Part shown: in pieces, positions 46,505-58,208 of the stretch
Numbering within the stretch: the stretch's first letter is position 1
Layout of the letters: each line of letters begins with the position of its first letter
Assembly: GCA_022496205.1 (NCBI GenBank)
Contig: WTXD01000018.1
Location: forward strand, 310,001 to 374,000
Reading direction: 5' to 3'
Source: Gloeopeniophorella convolvens
Taxonomy: Eukaryota; Basidiomycota; Agaricomycetes; Russulales
Length of the DNA stretch: 64,000 bases
Notes under the pieces: model-generated
The model's database searches: none
What the model was told of the DNA's origin: nothing
The model's input: the letters and a program-made list of their open reading frames with translations, nothing else
Program-made: the position numbers and the translations under genes

Positions 46505-47578
46505 CTACGGGATCAAATGCAACGCACTGATGCAAAACGCATGCGGGACCTCATTGCGCCCGCGCACAACACGCGTCTCCGACGCCGACACCGGCGTCTC
46601 GCCCAGCGCGCGCAAGACCACCTCGCGCTGCTCGCCGACCCACTTGTCCTCCTCCGCGTAATAGAACCACAGGTCCTCCGCGAACTCCCGGAGGAACGCC
46701 GTGTCGAGCTCGCGCACCGTCTCCATCTCGTCGTTCGCCATCGTGAACGCCGAGTAGATGGCGGCCGGGGCCTGGAGGAAGTCGTGCAGGACCTGCAGCT
46801 GGTGACACGGCCAGCCGCGCTCGATCATGCCGAGGACGGACAGCGGGACGTGCCGCACGACGAACGAGAGGTATGTGATCGCGCGTGGCCAGGGCGGGCG
46901 GAAGACGGGCTGCAGGATGATAGAGATCAGATACCGCACGTGCCAACTAACGAGGGCGCACGCACTGAGAGAAGGCGGCCGCTGGGCGTGCTGCCGATGT
47001 GCGAGATCGTCGGGAAGAGCATGAACGCACCCACCCGCGGGCGCAGCGCGGGGCGTGCCTTGAGCACCTGCTGGATGAACCACGACCCGACACTGTGTCC
47101 GACGAAGAGCACGCGCGTGTCCGCGCCGTACGCGGCCACGACGTCGTCGAGGAGCCGGACGTGCGCCTGGATCTGCGCGGGCAGCATCACGGAGGACGGG
47201 TCGAGGTACGCGCGGTCGCCGCCGACGTAGGAGATGAGGCCGAGGTGGCCGTGGGCGAGGATGGCGACGGAAGATTTGGCTGTGGCTTCGTGTATCGCGT
47301 TCAAGAAGGGTACATAGAAGTCGAGTAGCCCCGGGTTGCCTGGCGTACTGTATGAGGCATCGATCAGGAGAAAAGAAAGTATGGGGCGCACCAGGGATGA
47401 AGAGCAACACTGTATGCGGCACGCTGCCCTGCGTCCTCCACGGCCACCAGAGCACTTGCGTCTGCCCGAACGGTTTTCCGTGGCTATACGAAGCATCGAT
47501 GGGCAAAGGAGTCGCTCTCCGGGGGGTAGGCCAGGGTTGCAAAAATTCCGGGAGCAGATACTCGTCCGCTACGCCCAT
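46505..47578 (-). CDS. LDAH-type alpha/beta serine hydrolase, intact (LDAH copy 3)
   Basis: The model uses exons 47578-47392, 47339-46966 and 46909-46505, 321 residues. FIPGNPGLLDFYVPFLNAIH is followed by GHLGLISYVGGDRAYLDPSS. The nucleophile elbow GHSVGSW, FPTISHIGSTPSGR, FTMANDEMETVRELD, the acid FYYAEEDKWVGE and the His of VPHAFC complete a full Ser-Asp-His set. The splice acceptor used by copy 1 (GCAG before CATCTG) has become GCGG, so I used the next AG, 24 bases on, which keeps frame and drops eight residues. The start codon is the most upstream in-frame ATG and is uncertain. Expected role: hydrolysis of lipid esters at lipid droplets or the ER. Confidence 0.75.
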   Translation of the reverse strand: MGVADEYLLPEFLQPWPTPRRATPLPIDASYSHGKPFGQTQVLWWPWRTQGSVPHTVLLFIPGAPHTFFSPDRCLIQYARQPGATRLLCTLLERDTRSHSQIFRRHPRPRPPRPHLLRRRRPRVPRPVLRDAARADPGARPAPRRRRGRVRRGHARALRRTQCRVVVHPAGAQGTPRAAPAGGCVHALPDDLAHRQHAQRPPSLSACALVSWHVRYLISIILQPVFRPPWPRAITYLSFVVRHVPLSVLGMIERGWPCHQLQVLHDFLQAPAAIYSAFTMANDEMETVRELDTAFLREFAEDLWFYYAEEDKWVGEQREVVLRALGETPVSASETRVVRGRNEVPHAFCISALHLIP

Positions 47579-48051
47579 TCTGCTGGCGATATCGGGTTCT
47601 GCGGTCCAGTTAGAAGGGAAAGAAAGGGGCTGTGGGGTCGAGCGTCGAAGTCGCCGGCGCGCCTACTTTCCCCCAGCTGGGTCCGCGTCGGGATCCTCGC
47701 CATTGGGGATATTTCTGTCGGGAAGCCTCCGACTTCTGAACGTTGAGGTATGCCGTAAGGATTGCCGACACAGGCCGACACTGGCACTCCGACTCGCCGC
47801 AGTGGCGGTGGGTCCGACGATTCACACGCGTACGGCCCACACAAACGTTGCGTCTCATCGGGGGCAGAACGATCAAGATACACGCACGAGTCATCAAAGA
47901 AATATTAGCCTGTGCCAACTCGCAAGCGTCATAGACTCGCAAATCTGCCAAGCGCGAATAGGGTATAATGATCCCACAAGTATGCTACAGTGCTGCATTG
48001 GTACAAAGTCTGACCCCTACCCAGCGTGTCCCCAAATAAGCTAACTCGCGC
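47579..48051. other. Intergenic region LDAH3 - AMSH-type gene
   Basis: No gene; short ORFs only. It marks the right-hand end of the duplicated NLR/LDAH blocks. Confidence 0.4.
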
Positions 48052-50877
48052 TCAGCGCAAGTCGACAATCTCCAATGGCAGATCTCTAATCTGGACGTGG
48101 CCCTTGTCGGCATCCTAACATCTCACCATCAGCTCACACGCGCCTCTAGATCACTGAGGTCCAGAACCACGTACGGTATATATTGGCCGTTCTGGATGAG
48201 GGTGGAACGCCTCTTTCGCGTCGCACTCTAGGATCGTCTGCAGGCCCGGCGGGTCTGTCAGGCGGAATATGCCAAAGCTGTGCGGCACAGTAGAGCTGTC
48301 AGACACCATTACGGGCCCAGCCAAGCCGGAAACGCGTACTTTGGTGTGGATTTCGGCGCGCAGACGACAGCGAATGATTCAGGGAGCATGCACTGGAAAC
48401 CGCTGTGTGTATGCAGATCGACGGACGACATGAAACCTGTTTCCAAGCGTGAATGTTAGCGCGAGGTCAAGGTCCGAGGCACGTGCAGTGCTGCAGTGCG
48501 GAGCAACTCACAAGACTGTGTCGGATGGGTATGTATCTGTTGATTGTCACGATCGAATATGAATACCACGCCGGGTCCGGCAGCAAAGGTGAATCATCAC
48601 GCACCCATCCGAGCGTGATTAACGAGCGCTCCTCCGTGAACTGCATCACAAGCTCCTCTTCGTCCATGGCACAGGTATCGCTCGTTGAGTGTTGCCTTGG
48701 AATGAGCAGTGTTGTGACTATGAATCGGCCGTCTTGGTCCTTGCCAAGAAGCAGACCGCAGGTCTCGCGATTTCGCGCCGTGTTGATTGCAGCGATCGAT
48801 GTGAAACGGTGAAGGCAATCGCGAGGGAACGAGACCGTCTTCAGTTCGCGCGCCACAGGGTCTGCGCCTCCAGGTGCCGGCGCGACGAGCTCCTTCGGTG
48901 GCAATGGCGGCGGCCGGGGTGTCGACCCATTTCTATACGGCGGATGGACAGGTTCTGACTTCTTGGGGAGGAGATGTTGATAGAAGTGGTGATGATGGTG
49001 GGCTGGCTCTGGTGTCTGGAAGAGCAGACCCCCATGCGATGCGTGCGAAGGGCGATGGAACATGGAGCTAAGCGATGGATGGTAGCCTTGAGCAATTTGG
49101 TGCTGGCTCATTAACGAGGGGTACTGGACAGCACCTAGGTGAGCTGGTGGGGGTGATGTGGTGGTGATAGGCGGTTGGAAGGGCCTATAAAGCATTCCAA
49201 GGCGTGTCAGCTGCGTCCAACACGCCAAGACAGGGGCGCAATGCTCACGTTCTAGCTGGTTTCTCTGCATGGGGTCTGCGGTCGCGTCTTTGAGTACGAA
49301 ACATGCGGGGAAGAACATTGTTTCAATGACGTACCGAGTCGGACTCTCGAGTGGCATCCCAGTGGGCAGCAGATACCCCGGACCCGCAGCCAGCCCGGGC
49401 GTTACCGGCGCTGACGGAGCCGGCCCCGAGGCGGGGACGGACGCGTATTGGTTGACACTCGGCGCCGACAACGACGCGGGTGTAGGCTGAGGCATCATTA
49501 TGACCTGAGTCTGACCGGCGGTCTGTCCATATCGCGCCGCCTGGGCTGCATACTCAGCCTCCTTCTGGCGGCGTAAGATACCGTCTTGCTCCTGACGACG
49601 CTGATCCAATGCTAACCGACGGCGTCCGTCCTCCTCGTAATCACGACGTCGCCGTGCCTCATCCTCGCGTGATAGGTGTGCCTGTTCAGAGCGCGCTCTA
49701 TCAGCAGCGGAGGCTTCCTCCCGACGCCGCGCCTCTTCGCGCTGCATCGCCTCTTCACGCTCTCGCCATGCTCGTTCATCATCACGTGAGCCCTGACGAT
49801 AAGGCGAAGGCGTGCGGCTGCGCGGCGCCATGGACACGCGGCTACGCGAGCTCGAGGGAGTGGAAATGGAAGACGGGGTACTCGTGCCGGGAGAGCGGAT
49901 GCTGCGCTGCGAGGACAGCGGTTGCGGGGGAGGGTTGGCAGGCTGCGCGGGCGAGGGCTGAGACTCTGAAGATGAATTTGACCTCCACTGCTCGTAGCGC
50001 GTCATGATCGAGATTTTGATCTCGGCCAAACTATCAAGAATCTCTTGTCCATGCTGGGGGTAACATCAGCACACGCGATGTGGACTAAGTATAGGTGAGA
50101 AGGGTAACAGAGCGCGTACGAAGACAGTACACGAAGCACCGCCCCCAGCGATCCGTCGGGCGTTGCACAGGATACAAGGGCAGCCGTGCATCAGTGAACG
50201 CGAAGCCACCGCTCGGCAAACTGGTGAGAACAACCAGAACTCGTGAGGTGAAGGGTTCGTCGAGACAAACGCGAAACACGATCAAACCGCGGGCTGGCGT
50301 GCAGTCTCGGAAGTATGCACCTAAGAGACGATCACGACGCCTCATGATGATGGCATCCTCGTTGCACCCACGAGGCGGGGTAGGCGATCGGGGGTGCGAG
50401 AGCTCTAACAACCAACAGGAAGCGAAAAGTGAGACAGGAAAGTAGACTCACCAGTCCCATGTTGTGCCTCTGCGTCGACGAAAGGAGAACCCGGTAGTCA
50501 GGATGTGCGGGAATCTTCTCAAGCACTATCGTTGCAGCTCTGGCGAACTCCACGAAGGCGGACTCGAGGTCGCCTTGCTCTTGAAAAGTCTTGCCGTCCT
50601 TCCGAGCGTTCTCGGCGACCCGAAGCCAGGACTTGAAGGGCCGAGTTTCCTCGCCAAGAGATTGTTTTGCACGCTCCGCAAGCTCAGCAATAGAATACGG
50701 TCTCGACGAGGCCCTCGGCTGTGCAGGAGGAGGTGCTTGACGGACAGGAGAGGGATTTGATGAACTCGGTGTTGGATTGGAGTAGACACGCGCCGGGCCC
50801 GGTTGAATCTGAGAGAAAGTCGCGGGACGAAATTGATTCGGTTGAGAGTATATGTCGTTGTTGTAGGATGAACTCAT
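48052..50877 (-). CDS. AMSH/STAMBP-type JAMM deubiquitinase
   Basis: The start [14 protein letters not shown] is at 50877. The N-terminal part has the USP8-dimerisation/MIT-like helix set ([48 protein letters not shown]). A roughly 400-nt intron (50451 to about 50055) follows, then [20 protein letters not shown] and a long Arg/Glu-rich coiled coil (49800-49530). The C-terminal MPN+ domain shows [19 protein letters not shown] (the Glu of JAMM) and [19 protein letters not shown], which is assembled over two introns and supplies His, His and Asp zinc ligands. [18 protein letters not shown] comes next, ending [15 protein letters not shown] (stop 48054-48052). It cuts Lys63-linked ubiquitin chains on endosomal cargo with ESCRT. 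All key residues are present. Confidence 0.9.
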
Positions 50878-51530
50878 GGTGTGAATGCGGCGAGAGGACT
50901 GTGAAGATGGTAAGGGAGTACAGCGGCTGTCCTGGACAAACACTGCCTACTGCGGTATTGGCTGCGGCATATAAATCAGGAAATGTCACGTGGGATTCTC
51001 GACAATTACTCCCGCAGTGCTCAGCTGCTGCCCAAAATTACGTCTGCGGTCGCGGTGTGCCCTGGTCATCAGGTCGGATAGAAAGCATCAAGGCCGACAC
51101 GAAAGCACCCTCCACGCCGTCAAGTACGTCATGTACAATCCAGACTTGCAGAACCGGAGAAGCTCGCGTTTGAACGTAACTGTCAGACGTCCGTAACAAG
51201 GCTATCACTACACTACAGGAAGACGGTCACGAGGGATCTCGACACCATCCCTGCTACTCTCCAATGTCGTAGAAGCGGTGAACGTTTGTTGCTTGCGAGT
51301 TGGTCCCGTCGACAATGTTCCGAAATGGAAATCATGATCAGGGACGAAGCTGTTGGACAGCAAGTACAAACACCGGCACGGAGATGCCGAGCGCGGCCGA
51401 GAGCAACACGCACTCAAACAGCGGGGCTCCGGACCGTACCATCCGAATACTCGAGCCTCTCAGCAATCAGTCGGCGGTCAAACACGTCCTGGACAGATCC
51501 TGACAGATCGCAGATTGGACAATCTTATAG
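50878..51530. promoter_or_regulatory. Shared divergent promoter region, AMSH-type gene and carnosine methyltransferase gene
   Basis: The two genes are transcribed apart from this 653-bp stretch. It contains CACGTG-like words (near 50988) and no ORF with motifs. Specific sites cannot be named. Confidence 0.45.
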
Positions 51531-53302
51531 ATGGCCGCTAGGGAAGCTGGGAAAGAGGCGAAGGAAGAACAGACCCATTTCCACAATGTGATAACTGCGT
51601 TCCAGCAATACGGTCCTTACACGGTACGTGCTCTCACTGGCGACGGATCAGCCTCACCACGTGCTGACGGAAGATAGCTAGCTGGAAATAACCGTCGCCG
51701 AAAGGACCTCTTCACGCTGTCGCGGGAGGACCAGGTCCTTCTTGACAAGTTGAGCTATAAGAAAAAGCTTGCAGAAGTCGATGACGCGATACTTGCCAAC
51801 GCCGCGTTCCTAAACCAGATTGTGGTCAACCCTGAAATCTTTGGTCGCGATCCTGAAGATGAGGACAATGACGTGGGAGGCAAACCGGAGGAGGCAAGCA
51901 GCGGCGCTGGTACGCTTTCAGTAGTGGCGCCCCATCCTGGTTCACGGCTCATAGCGCGACGCACCAGCACCTGAAGAAAACACGGATGCTCACAGCTACG
52001 AGTCCCACTCGCACTCACATGAGCATGACCACACGCACTCGCATTCTCATGGAGCACATTCCCACACGTCTCCCAGTCGGGCGAACACTAGACGTAAATA
52101 TAGGCCGACAGATTTTGATATGGACAAAGTGAGAAGCACGCTCAAGCAGTTCGTCCGAGACTGGAGCGAGGAGGTGACTGCGGATCCCGCGCGTCCCCTG
52201 GATGATATCTGACGGACTACAGGGTAAAGAGGAGCGAGATGCTAGCTACGAGCCTATAAAGAAGGCACTGCTTGACCACTTCTCTGACATACCTATGGAG
52301 GAGAGGTGAGCACCTGTTCTGAATTTAGCTCAGGGCTACAAATCTATCTGCGCCGGGATCAGGCATAATTTCCGCGTCCTTGTTCCTGGTGCAGGCTTGG
52401 GCAGGCTCGCATATGACGTTGCCAAGCTAGGCAAGATTGAAGTTTCAGCCCGTTTCCTTAAGTCTCTGACTCCTGCTCGAACAGGCTTCTCGTGCCAAGG
52501 TAACGAGTTCTCTCACTACATGCTGCTATCATCCTTTTTCATCCTCAACCGGTGGGTTTGATGGATTTCTGAAGGACTTTCACACTCTGACGCACATGAA
52601 GCACCCAGGAAGTACACGAACACACGATCTATCCTTACGTCCATTCGTTCTCCAATGTGCCCAACCGCGCCGTGCTGCTCAAGAGCGTGCAGATCCCGGA
52701 CGTCCTCCCTGGAGACCTCCCTCCAGAGTCCAACTTTTCGCTCGTAGCGGGTGACTTTGAAGAAGTCTATGGAGGCGAGCATGCGGCAGACGCAGGCCCA
52801 CACGAGCCACCCGCTGGACCCTGGGATGCGATCCTGACGTGCTTCTTCATTGACACTGTGAGCTCCCTCATCTCAAGCCTCACTCAGAAAGACAAGTGAC
52901 GTTCCGTCCTCAGGCGAAGAACATCGTCAATTATTTACGCATCATCCACCGAATTCTTGCCCCAGGTGGCGTCTGGATCAATCTTGGTGAGACATAAATG
53001 CTGCGGCCTTCGTCATGACAATGCTAACAAGTTGGACGTGCCACAGGCCCACTTCTGTGGCATTTTGAAAGCAATACCACGAGCGACCCGTCGATAGAGC
53101 TTGATCTGGAAGAAGTGAAGGCGCTCGCCGCAGAGATCGGACTAGAAATCAAAGTACGTGCCTCCTCTACATCTTACACTATACACAGGCTCACGTCTGG
53201 CAGAACGAGCGCACCATCGATACGACGTACGTGAACAATAAGGATGGGATGCTTGCGTACACGTACCACGCCGCCTTCTGGGCAGCCACGAAGAAGCTGT
53301 AG
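51531..53302 (+). CDS. Carnosine N-methyltransferase (N2227-like family)
   Basis: The ATG at 51531 gives [20 protein letters not shown], with ITAFQQYG as usual for the family start. After introns come [20 protein letters not shown] and [13 protein letters not shown] His-rich linker follows ([20 protein letters not shown], about 51995-52065), then [12 protein letters not shown] and [16 protein letters not shown]. The SAM-binding motif [19 protein letters not shown] (52377) is followed by [54 protein letters not shown] and a final [17 protein letters not shown]. It transfers a methyl group to histidine-containing dipeptides in the family members tested. Some seven to nine introns; several are placed by eye. 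Confidence 0.85.
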
Positions 53303-53509
53303 CGTATATAGATGTCACAAAAGACCAAAAAACGATGTATTCTAATACCGCCATACTTACCTGTGCGGACTCGAAGGACAACCCGTCTCTCGCGCCACGC
53401 TGCTTATCTGCAGCTAAAGCGGGCAAGACAGCTCTTAGATGGGGTATACTCGAACCCCCTATTGAATCTCATTCCGTAGTAGTGGGTATCAAGTCTACCA
53501 TACTATATT

Positions 53510-55581
53510 TTAGACCTGCCCGCTCCTGCCCTCCACCGCACGCATACGCTTCGCGCGCCGCTCCCGGCGCAGCTGCCCGCTCTCGTGCACGCCAAAGCCG
53601 TTGCGGAAGACAAGCCGCACCTCCTCGAGGCTGAGCCCCGCCGTCTCGGGGAAGCAGAACACGACGAACACGAAGGTGAGCGCGCAGAGCCCCGCGTAGA
53701 AGCCGAACGCGCCCGACGGCGTGATGCGCGCCATCAGCGAGAGGTACGTCGCGCCGATCAGCAGGTTGATCGACCAGTTCGTCGTCGTTGCGAGCGAGGT
53801 GCCGATCCCGCGGACTGTGCGCGTGCGGGGGTGATTGAGCCGATTGGGGAGCGTGGGAAATGGGTGCGGCGCGCACCTTCGAGCGAGAAAAGCTCGCCTT
53901 GCTGCCACGGCACGTTGCCGATTCCTGTCGCGTATGACGCGACGAACGCGATCATGGAAAACAGGACGATACCCGACCATGCGTGCGAGTAGTGCGCCCC
54001 GTCGACGAGCACGTCGTCCGTGTTGCGCGTTAAGACTGGTCAGCCACAGTCAGTGGACGGCCGCCAGTCACTATGGAGAGAAAGGTGGCGCACAGTGGAA
54101 GGCGACGCTCGCCAGGACGAGACCGAAGATCATGCCGGGCATTGACCAGAGGAGGATCCGCCGCCGTCCGATGATATCGATGTACTTCAGAGCGAAGAGC
54201 GTGAAGAGGAAGTTCGTTCCCGAGATGATGAGGCCGACTGCTGTGGGTTGATTGAAACCGATCTCCTTGAACAAGGTTGCCGAGTAGTACATGAGTGTGT
54301 TGAACCCGCATGCCTGCTGGGCAAATTGGAGCGCGCATGCGACAACTTTGCAGTGGGTCGCTCAGTGTTTGCTCACATGCTCAAAAAGCACCTGTCACTC
54401 ACTGAGAGCCCGACGGTTGATAGGTACAAACAGGATTGAGTGGAGGCGTTGCCAGAAGGTCGTAGTCCGCGTAATCTCGATGCTCTGCTTCACTGCTGCC
54501 TGCAATACCTTGACCTGTATGGTTCGTTGTCAGTCAAGCTACCATCACGCGGGCCAGCGACGAACTTTGAGATCGATCTGCTCTGGTGTAGCATGCGAAT
54601 AAACCTTCGACATCACCGCACGCGCCTCCTCAACTTGGCCTCTCTTGAGTAGGATCCGAGCTATAGGGTTGAACGTGTTCAGATACTGAAGCACAGGCGT
54701 GAAATCATACGCACGTGACTCCGGAAGGAAGAACAAAAATATAAGCTGCAAGCCTGAGGGCACCGTCCCGAGCCCAACCATCCACCTCCAACCCCCGCTC
54801 ACATTCTCAAAACCAGCGTCTATACCGTATGCCACTACTTGGCCGAATGTGATAGCGACGACGTTGATGACGACCATGCGTCCGCGCAGGCGCGTGGGCG
54901 ATAATTCTTGGATGTATAGAGGAGCAACGCAGGCCGCAACGCCAACGCCCCATCCTATCAAGAAGCGTGTGCCGATCTAGGGAATCCACCTTTGTCAGTC
55001 TGCACCGGGATCAGTGGGATAAGTAACGCACCATTGACCATACTGTATGACAGACCGCCTGTCCAATAGCTCCTCCCATGAAGAGAATGTCCGCGATCCC
55101 AAGAACAGGTCGCCGCCCGATGACGTCGGAGAGTATCCCAGCGCCCAGACTCCCAAGAAGAGCCCCGAGTGTGGTGGCCGAAGTGATGAGTTCCTATAGC
55201 GGGATCAGCTCACATCACCTGATCTGGTCTACTGGTATGACCTTCTGGAGATTGGAGAGACTTTGAGGACCAAGATCTGAACCGATGCTGATGAGAGCAC
55301 CGGACACAACACCAGTGTCATAGCCTGAGAGCAATCACGAAGCTCATCAGCAAACCACAGGGCTCAGTGGCAGAAGACTCACCAAACAACAGCCCCGATA
55401 TACTGCTGCAGAAGACTAGCAGCCACACGAACCAAGTTGTCCTCTCCTCTCCCTCTGCAACAACTACAAGCTCCAAGATCTCTCCCGCCGCGAGGTCCTT
55501 CGCGACGTCGTCTCTGGGCTGGTCAAAGGACTTCTCCGAAGTCTCTACATCTCCTCGTTTCTCGTCGTCGTAAGATCCCAT
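53510..55581 (-). CDS. MFS sugar transporter (sugar porter family, inositol-transporter-like)
   Basis: The start [13 protein letters not shown] is at 55581. Sugar-porter signatures in order: [15 protein letters not shown] (about 55320), SDVIGRRP (55140), [20 protein letters not shown] with [11 protein letters not shown] (54960-54880) and PESPRILLKRG, assembled across an intron at about 54712-54657. Then come [20 protein letters not shown], a second GRRR motif (IDIIGRRR, 54170), [36 protein letters not shown] and the C-terminal [15 protein letters not shown]. Twelve membrane helices are expected at the plasma membrane. The combination GIGNVPWQ and NWSINLLIG is close to myo-inositol/proton symporters, but the substrate is not provable from sequence. 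At least seven introns. No breaks seen. Confidence 0.88.
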
Positions 55582-56881
55582 GATAAAGCGTAAGCGCCGT
55601 AACAGCTGCCTCCCTGTCGAGAAGATGATTGGGGTGAAGGACGCGCGCGAGTGCGGGGCTCCGTGCTACTTCCTTTATGTGATGGGGCGACGCTTGTACA
55701 GGGGAAGCTGCTTCGCGCGCCGAGGTCACTTGACAAGAGAAGAAGGGTGTGGAGTCCTTCGCTCTTCGATTGCACGAGGAAAACTGTTGTTAGCAGGAAG
55801 TCCTAGTTTCCTTTTCTGGAACCGTGCTCGGGGAAGTCGAAGAGCGCGCGCGCTGTGCGGGATGTTGGACGTAAGGCTTCCGGAAATCATTGCGTAAGTG
55901 AGTATGACGACTGGAATGCTTAGACTAATGGTCGAAGGAGGGCCGCGTGAGGACAAAATGAACGGCGCAAGATGTGAGGCGGGTGAGGCGGGCGTCCAGC
56001 AGACCGGTGATCCGGGACGGGAGGATGATGTTATCTTCTTTTGCTGACTCAGCGATGGCATGGCTGCCCCGGGATCCTCGATTTGTGGAGCGCAGGCCTG
56101 ATGCTGCGTGGTCGTCTCAGAGCAGGATCAATCATGTGGGCGCCGGTGAGCTTCGTGTATAACTTCAAGGGATGGATGGATGAGAATGAATGCCGAGGCG
56201 AGCTAGAACAGCAAACACGCGGCGCAAGCTAGGTCCGAGGGAAGTAGCAGAATCCCCAGGAGAAGCGCTCTGAATGGCAATAGAGAGACGAAGATGTCGA
56301 CGGATTCACTTAAACTGCAGTCAGGATGAGTGCTAATGACCTAGCTCGAAGCGACGTTTGGATCGTTGTTCTATGTCAAGGGCTCAGGCGGGTTAACAAT
56401 TGTGCTGGGGAGTAGACGTTCGGTGGGTGGTAAGGTGAGTCCGAACTACAGGTACTAGCTGAGGTCGGTTATTTTGGTGGACCGAAGGCTGAGGCGATGG
56501 TACCCGCCGTAGCTACAGTGCACTGGTACATGGGCGACCTTGGGTGAAAAGAAGGATTGTCGGCTGAAAGTCAACCGGCGCGCTTCCATCAGATCGTTGC
56601 GCTGTTGCTGCTAGCCTGATCGTGCGTTCAAGTGGGATATACGGGGTAGATTGCTCCCAGCACTGGACATGGAATATCTGGGTTAGTTATCTAGGGACGT
56701 GGAGGATGTGGGAAGAACGCCCGGGGCGTTTCGAGACCCTTTGAGACGCGCGGTGTCGCGCGGCCCCGGACCGGGCTTGCTCCTCCCACCCGCCGCCGCT
56801 AGTTGGATCGCACTGAACCATTACTTGGTCCACCACCACCCCCAATACTCAACAACACCCTCTCCGTAATCTCCAAGAAGA
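55582..56881. promoter_or_regulatory. Divergent intergenic region, MFS transporter and Isy1
   Basis: 1.3 kb between divergent genes, with no supported gene. The last 80 bases upstream of the Isy1 ATG are pyrimidine-rich (CCACCACCACCCCC), as common around fungal transcription starts. Confidence 0.4.
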
Positions 56882-58063
56882 ATGGTAGGATCTTCCAACG
56901 TTGTCTCATACTCAAGCTTACCCGTCCCCAGGCTCGCAATGAAGAAAAGGCACAGTCCATGCTCTACCGCTTTCGCGAAGCGCAGGCGGCAGAGCTTGGT
57001 CTCGGGACGCGGAGCGACCGGCGCCCTCGCATGGCAAGTGCATGCAAAAGCCTGCGAGACTGTGAGCGATGGCGAGGAGAGATTCTTCGCGAGATCAGTC
57101 GGAAGGTGTCGAAAATCCAGGACGGTGCGCGTAGCTTCGTTGTTGCTGCTGGACTCGCGCTCATCAGCCCTCACACAGCTGGCTTGACGAACTTCGAAGT
57201 CCGAGATCTCAATGACGAAATCAACAAGCTCATGCGAGAGAAGCGACACTGGGAGAACCAAATCATCGCGCTGGGAGGTGCAAACTACCGAAGAAACGTA
57301 TCCATGTTGGACGACGATGGGCGAGAAGTACCGGGAACAAAGGGCTACAAGTATGTGTCCATGTCTTCTCTGTATTCGCGCGACTTAGCCCGATCTTCTC
57401 AAGGTACTTTGGACGGGCGAAAGAACTGCCAGGTGTGAAGGAGCTATTCGAGAGCCGCAAAAAGGAGGAGGACGAAGAGAACGCGGCACAAAACTTCTAC
57501 AAGAAGTTCACAAATCAAGGCCCCGCGTACTTCGGCGACCTTGATGAGGCTGATGGAGAGCTCCTAAGATACGAGGAGGCGGCAGAGCAAGAAGGTATGG
57601 CCTGTCCATCTTACCAGCCATCCCAGACTGACGATCTCTCGAAGGATGGGAAGAGGCTTACGCGCACCTACGCGAGATACTTGGTTTGCCCTCTGATACA
57701 CCGGTCCCACCAATCCCCCGAGGCGCCGCTCCTCTGTCTTCGAGTATTCAACCGTCCGACAACCCACCACCCGTTGCATCAGACACCAAACGCAAAGCTC
57801 CTGATGACGACAGCGCCTCACCACCGGAGCCTGATAGTGAGCTCTCAAAGCGTTCGAAGACGGACGCGCCAGTACCCCCCAGCGCAGGAGATGGCGATGC
57901 GGCGGCGGCGGCGCTGGCACACGCGCATGCAGCCGCTGCGTACATCCCCTTCTTGTCCGTCGAGAGTCTGATGCCCCCCAAAATGCCAACGAAGGAGGAG
58001 ATGGAAAGCGTGCTCCTCGAGTTGCGCAAGCGTGCGCTAGTGGAGGAGTACTTTGGAAACTAG
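56882..58063 (+). CDS. isy1: Pre-mRNA splicing factor Isy1
   Basis: Exons 56882-56884, 56932-57124, 57179-57350, 57404-57594 and 57645-58063 give 325 residues. The first coding exon is only ATG; it joins to ARNEEKAQSMLYRFREAQAA, which is the conserved family start. Then come CERWRGEILREISRKVSKIQ, LTNFEVRDLNDEINKLMREK with RHWENQIIALGG, YFGRAKELPGVKELFE and a Pro/Ala-rich C-terminal part ending MESVLLELRKRALVEEYFGN. Isy1 is a component of the NTC/Prp19-associated spliceosome that helps fidelity at the first catalytic step. Single copy, no defects. Confidence 0.93.
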
Positions 58064-58208
58064 TTGCCATGCTCTTGTTGCTGTTGCTCAACTTACGATT
58101 GCCACTGTGTCATTACATAGTAATATATTCTCTATATGCTGGTGTATCAAAGGAAACAGGTGAAAAGTGAAGCGAGTGAGGTTGCGTGATAATTATACTT
58201 GCGTGAGT

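Noticed and set aside
53380..53500. tRNA-like TTCGAACCC box
   Set aside because: No matching A box at the right distance and no cloverleaf could be drawn on either strand.
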